This document shows, in pieces, positions 5,985 through 7,833 of a DNA stretch of 7,833 bases. Position numbers and translations under genes: made by a program. The notes beneath the pieces were generated by a model. That model searched no databases and was not told where the DNA came from. It worked only from the letters and a program-made list of their open reading frames with translations. How positions within the stretch are numbered: position 1 is the stretch's first letter; each line of letters begins with the position of its first letter. This DNA is from an uncultured Lachnospiraceae bacterium. Its GTDB lineage: Bacteria > Bacillota > Clostridia > Lachnospirales > Lachnospiraceae. The stretch spans positions 1 to 7,833 of the forward strand of contig CACZNZ010000110.1 in assembly GCA_902782625.1 (NCBI GenBank), in the 5' to 3' direction.

Positions 5985-7697
5985 ATGGCAAAGTATATTA
6001 TCGGAGTAGATTACGGAACATTATCAGGAAGAGCAATCATTGCAGATGCAGAGACAGGCAGAGAGCTGCCCAAAGTATGTGACTACAACTATCCTCACGC
6101 AGTGATGAGAAAAGAACTGCCAGGCGGAAAAGTACTGCCGCCAGACTATGCCCTGCAGCATCCTCAGGATTATCTGGAAACACTCTCCAACATCGTCCCT
6201 GATGTCATGAAAAGTAACGGCGTCACCCCGGACGAAGTCATTGCGATCGGTATCGATTTCACAGCCTGTACAGTTCTTCCCGTAGATAAAGAAGGCACTC
6301 CTCTTTGTTTCAGCGGAAAGTACAATGAAGATCCGATGGCTTATGTACAATTATGGCAGCATCACGGAGCACAGAAAGAAGCTGATGAGATCACCAGACT
6401 CGCGGAAGAGCGAGGCGAGAATTTCCTTGCACGTCTTGGTGGAAAAGTCTCTTCGGAATCCCTGATTCCCAGACTCTTAAAGATTGCAAAGGATGACCCT
6501 GAACTGTATCGTGATATGGACGAATACCTCGAAGCCGGCGACTGGATTGTCGAGCAGCTCACCGGCAATCGGTTCCGCAACTCCTGTGATGCAGGCTGTA
6601 AGAGTCTTTGGCATGTGAAAGAAGGGTTTCCTTCCAAAGAGTTCTTCCGTGCACTCGATCCCCGTATGGAAAATGTTGTTGAAGAAAAGCTCCACTCTCC
6701 TGTTCTTCCAATCGGATCCAAAGCCGGAGAAATCACAGAAAAAGGTGCAAGGCTGACCGGTCTCAATCCAGGAACCGCAGTCTCTGTCGCCATCGCAGAT
6801 GGACATGCTTCGGTTGCAGGTACATTAAAAGACGCTGCGCAGGGACAGATGGTCATGATCATGGGGACTTCCTGTGCACATTTTCTGGTAGGAACAGAAG
6901 ATAAAATCGTTCCGGGATGTTTCAGTGTTGCCATGGATTCCGTCCTTCCGGGATTCTACGGATATGAATGCGGACAGAGTGGCTTCGGCGATCATTATGC
7001 ATGGTTTGTCAATCACTGTGTTCCAGAAGAATACACGCAGGTGGCCAAAGCAAAAAATATGGATATCCACCAGTATCTTACGGAAAAATGTGCTTCCCTG
7101 GTTCCTGGAGAAAGCGGACTGCTTGCCCTTGACTGGTGGAATGGAAACCGCTCTGTCTTAAATGACAGCAATCTGACCGGTCTGATTGTCGGCATGAACC
7201 TGACCACCAAACCTGAAGAAATCTACCGGGCTCTGATCGAAGCGACCGCATATGGAACCAGAAAGATTATCGATACTTTTGAGGAATCCGGTGTTCCGGT
7301 AGAAAAGATTTATGCTACCGGTGGCATCTCCCAGAAAAATGCGCTGGCAATGCAGATTTTTGCCGATATCACGAAACGTCCGATCCGTATTGCCGCATCC
7401 AGAAACTCCGGCGCCCTCGGCTCCGCTGTTCTTGCCTCCCTGGCAGCCGGTACCAAGGCAGGCGGCTATGACCGGATTGAAGACGCGACCGCTGTCATGG
7501 CTAATCTTACGGATATCGAATACCAGCCAAATCCTTTACACTCCGCATTCTATGACAGACTCTATGCGAATTATACACAGCTCCATGATTATTTCGGAAG
7601 GGGCGGCAGTCCTGTCATGAGAGATCTGAAGCAGATTCAGAAAGATGCCGTTCTGAAAAAAGCAGAATGGAATCTTACCGAGCACCTTGCCATGTAA
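5985..7697 (+). CDS. araB: Ribulokinase AraB (FGGY carbohydrate kinase)
   Basis: The 570-residue kinase is full length for AraB (E. coli 566, B. subtilis about 560). It phosphorylates L-ribulose with ATP to L-ribulose-5-phosphate in L-arabinose breakdown, in the cytoplasm. The N-terminal FGGY domain opens with GVDYGTLSGRA (7-17), the phosphate-1 loop typical of ribulokinases, followed by GIDFTACTVLP (89-99) and LWQHH (123-127), and has AIADGHA (269-275) with Asp272 as the probable catalytic base. The C-terminal domain has MIMGTSCAHF (291-300, phosphate-2 loop), the substrate-region GYECGQSGFGD (326-336), ATGGISQKN (444-452, adenosine motif) and SRNSGALGSA (472-481). The xylulokinase alternative is less likely given the length and the DYGTLSGR signature. 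It is co-transcribed with araM. No araA or araD is in the window, and no intrinsic terminator follows it on this strand, so the operon may continue. Confidence 0.94.
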   Translation: MAKYIIGVDYGTLSGRAIIADAETGRELPKVCDYNYPHAVMRKELPGGKVLPPDYALQHPQDYLETLSNIVPDVMKSNGVTPDEVIAIGIDFTACTVLPVDKEGTPLCFSGKYNEDPMAYVQLWQHHGAQKEADEITRLAEERGENFLARLGGKVSSESLIPRLLKIAKDDPELYRDMDEYLEAGDWIVEQLTGNRFRNSCDAGCKSLWHVKEGFPSKEFFRALDPRMENVVEEKLHSPVLPIGSKAGEITEKGARLTGLNPGTAVSVAIADGHASVAGTLKDAAQGQMVMIMGTSCAHFLVGTEDKIVPGCFSVAMDSVLPGFYGYECGQSGFGDHYAWFVNHCVPEEYTQVAKAKNMDIHQYLTEKCASLVPGESGLLALDWWNGNRSVLNDSNLTGLIVGMNLTTKPEEIYRALIEATAYGTRKIIDTFEESGVPVEKIYATGGISQKNALAMQIFADITKRPIRIAASRNSGALGSAVLASLAAGTKAGGYDRIEDATAVMANLTDIEYQPNPLHSAFYDRLYANYTQLHDYFGRGGSPVMRDLKQIQKDAVLKKAEWNLTEHLAM

Positions 7698-7717
7698 ATG
7701 GAACACCTTTTATCCCG

Positions 7718-7831
7718 TTAAAAAACAAAGGTTCTGACGCAGTCCGCCAAAAATACTGTCGCCATGATAATTGCTAAGTATTTTACACGGACTTCCCCTA
7801 ACCAGTCACACAGTCTTTCAAAAAGAGGCTG
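7718..7831 (-). CDS. Possible C-terminal end of a convergent gene (partial, doubtful)
   Basis: On the minus strand one frame is open from the window edge to TAA at 7718-7720, giving 37 residues. It begins QPLFERLCDWLGEVR and continues into a hydrophobic stretch YLAIIMATVFLADCV. I recognise no family. The frame covers the whole inverted repeat at 7730-7803 and stops in its T-tract, which argues for non-coding hairpin DNA rather than a gene end. If real, it would belong to a gene converging on araB. Confidence 0.2.
   Translation of the reverse strand, partial: QPLFERLCDWLGEVRVKYLAIIMATVFLADCVRTFVF
7730..7803 (-). repeat. Imperfect inverted repeat, possible minus-strand terminator or repeat element
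   Basis: The left arm at 7730-7757 and the complement of the right arm at 7777-7803 share GGTT, then A-GTCCG, then AAAATACT in the same order, with mismatches and a one-base length difference between these blocks. The inner blocks AAAATACT (7750-7757) and AGTATTTT (7777-7784) and the outer blocks GTCCG (7742-7746) and CGGAC are perfect. The loop is 19 bases (7758-7776). Read on the minus strand the structure is followed by TTTGTTTTTT (7720-7729), as in an intrinsic terminator. On the plus strand no T-tract follows it, so it is a poor terminator for araB. A palindromic repeat dispersed in the genome is the other explanation. Confidence 0.55.
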
Positions 7832-7833
7832 AA

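Noticed and set aside
6362..6934. Minus-strand open frame of 190 codons within araB
   Set aside because: It is antisense to the clear AraB frame, is Ser/Pro-rich and has no family signature.
7705..7732. Terminator for araB formed by ACCTTT and AAAGGT
   Set aside because: The arms are six bases with a 16-base AT-rich loop and no T-tract follows, so it is unlikely to stop transcription.
1..7833. tRNA, rRNA, CRISPR arrays or complete insertion sequences
   Set aside because: No cloverleaf, rRNA segment, regularly spaced repeats or transposase frame was seen.

Overview
The window looks like chromosomal DNA of a Gram-positive anaerobe of the Clostridia, most likely a gut Lachnospiraceae. The basis is mid-40s GC by eye, strong AGGAGG-type ribosome sites, sigma-A-type promoters with 17-base spacers, ATGA stop/start overlaps, and proteins of a clostridial kind. 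The genus cannot be fixed from this sequence alone.

Layout. Two transcription units diverge from an AT-rich region at about 4427-4624. Leftward (minus strand) run three genes in the same direction: a multi-spanning membrane protein of unknown function (3575-4426), a Mo/W-bis-MGD oxidoreductase with one N-terminal [4Fe-4S] motif (1560-3578), and a BAHD/condensation-type acyltransferase related to alcohol acetyltransferases (184-1503). The first two overlap by 4 bases (ATGA) and are almost certainly translationally coupled. The acyltransferase follows 56 bases later and has its own near-consensus promoter, whose -35 box lies on the stop codon of the oxidoreductase gene. No terminator separates them, so read-through is also likely. 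A symmetric A-tract/T-tract hairpin at 132-176 ends the unit.

Rightward (plus strand) run a sn-glycerol-1-phosphate dehydrogenase of the AraM type (4625-5956) and, 28 bases later, ribulokinase AraB (5985-7697). They share a TTGACA/extended -10 promoter whose short leader carries two overlapping AT-rich palindromes, which are candidate operator sites. AraB phosphorylates L-ribulose for entry into the pentose phosphate pathway. AraM reduces dihydroxyacetone phosphate to glycerol-1-phosphate, and why it belongs with arabinose use is not obvious. No araA, araD, transporter or regulator is present, and no intrinsic terminator follows araB on its own strand.

Edges. The left 111 bases may hold the start of a further minus-strand gene. 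The right edge holds an imperfect inverted repeat (7730-7803) that would work as a terminator for minus-strand transcription or may be part of a repeated element; it overlaps a weak minus-strand reading frame.

Most worth attention is the membrane protein/molybdoenzyme pair. The enzyme has no signal peptide, no electron-transfer iron-sulfur subunit and no recognisable quinone-linked anchor beside it. Its only close partner is a membrane protein with a long charged central segment.
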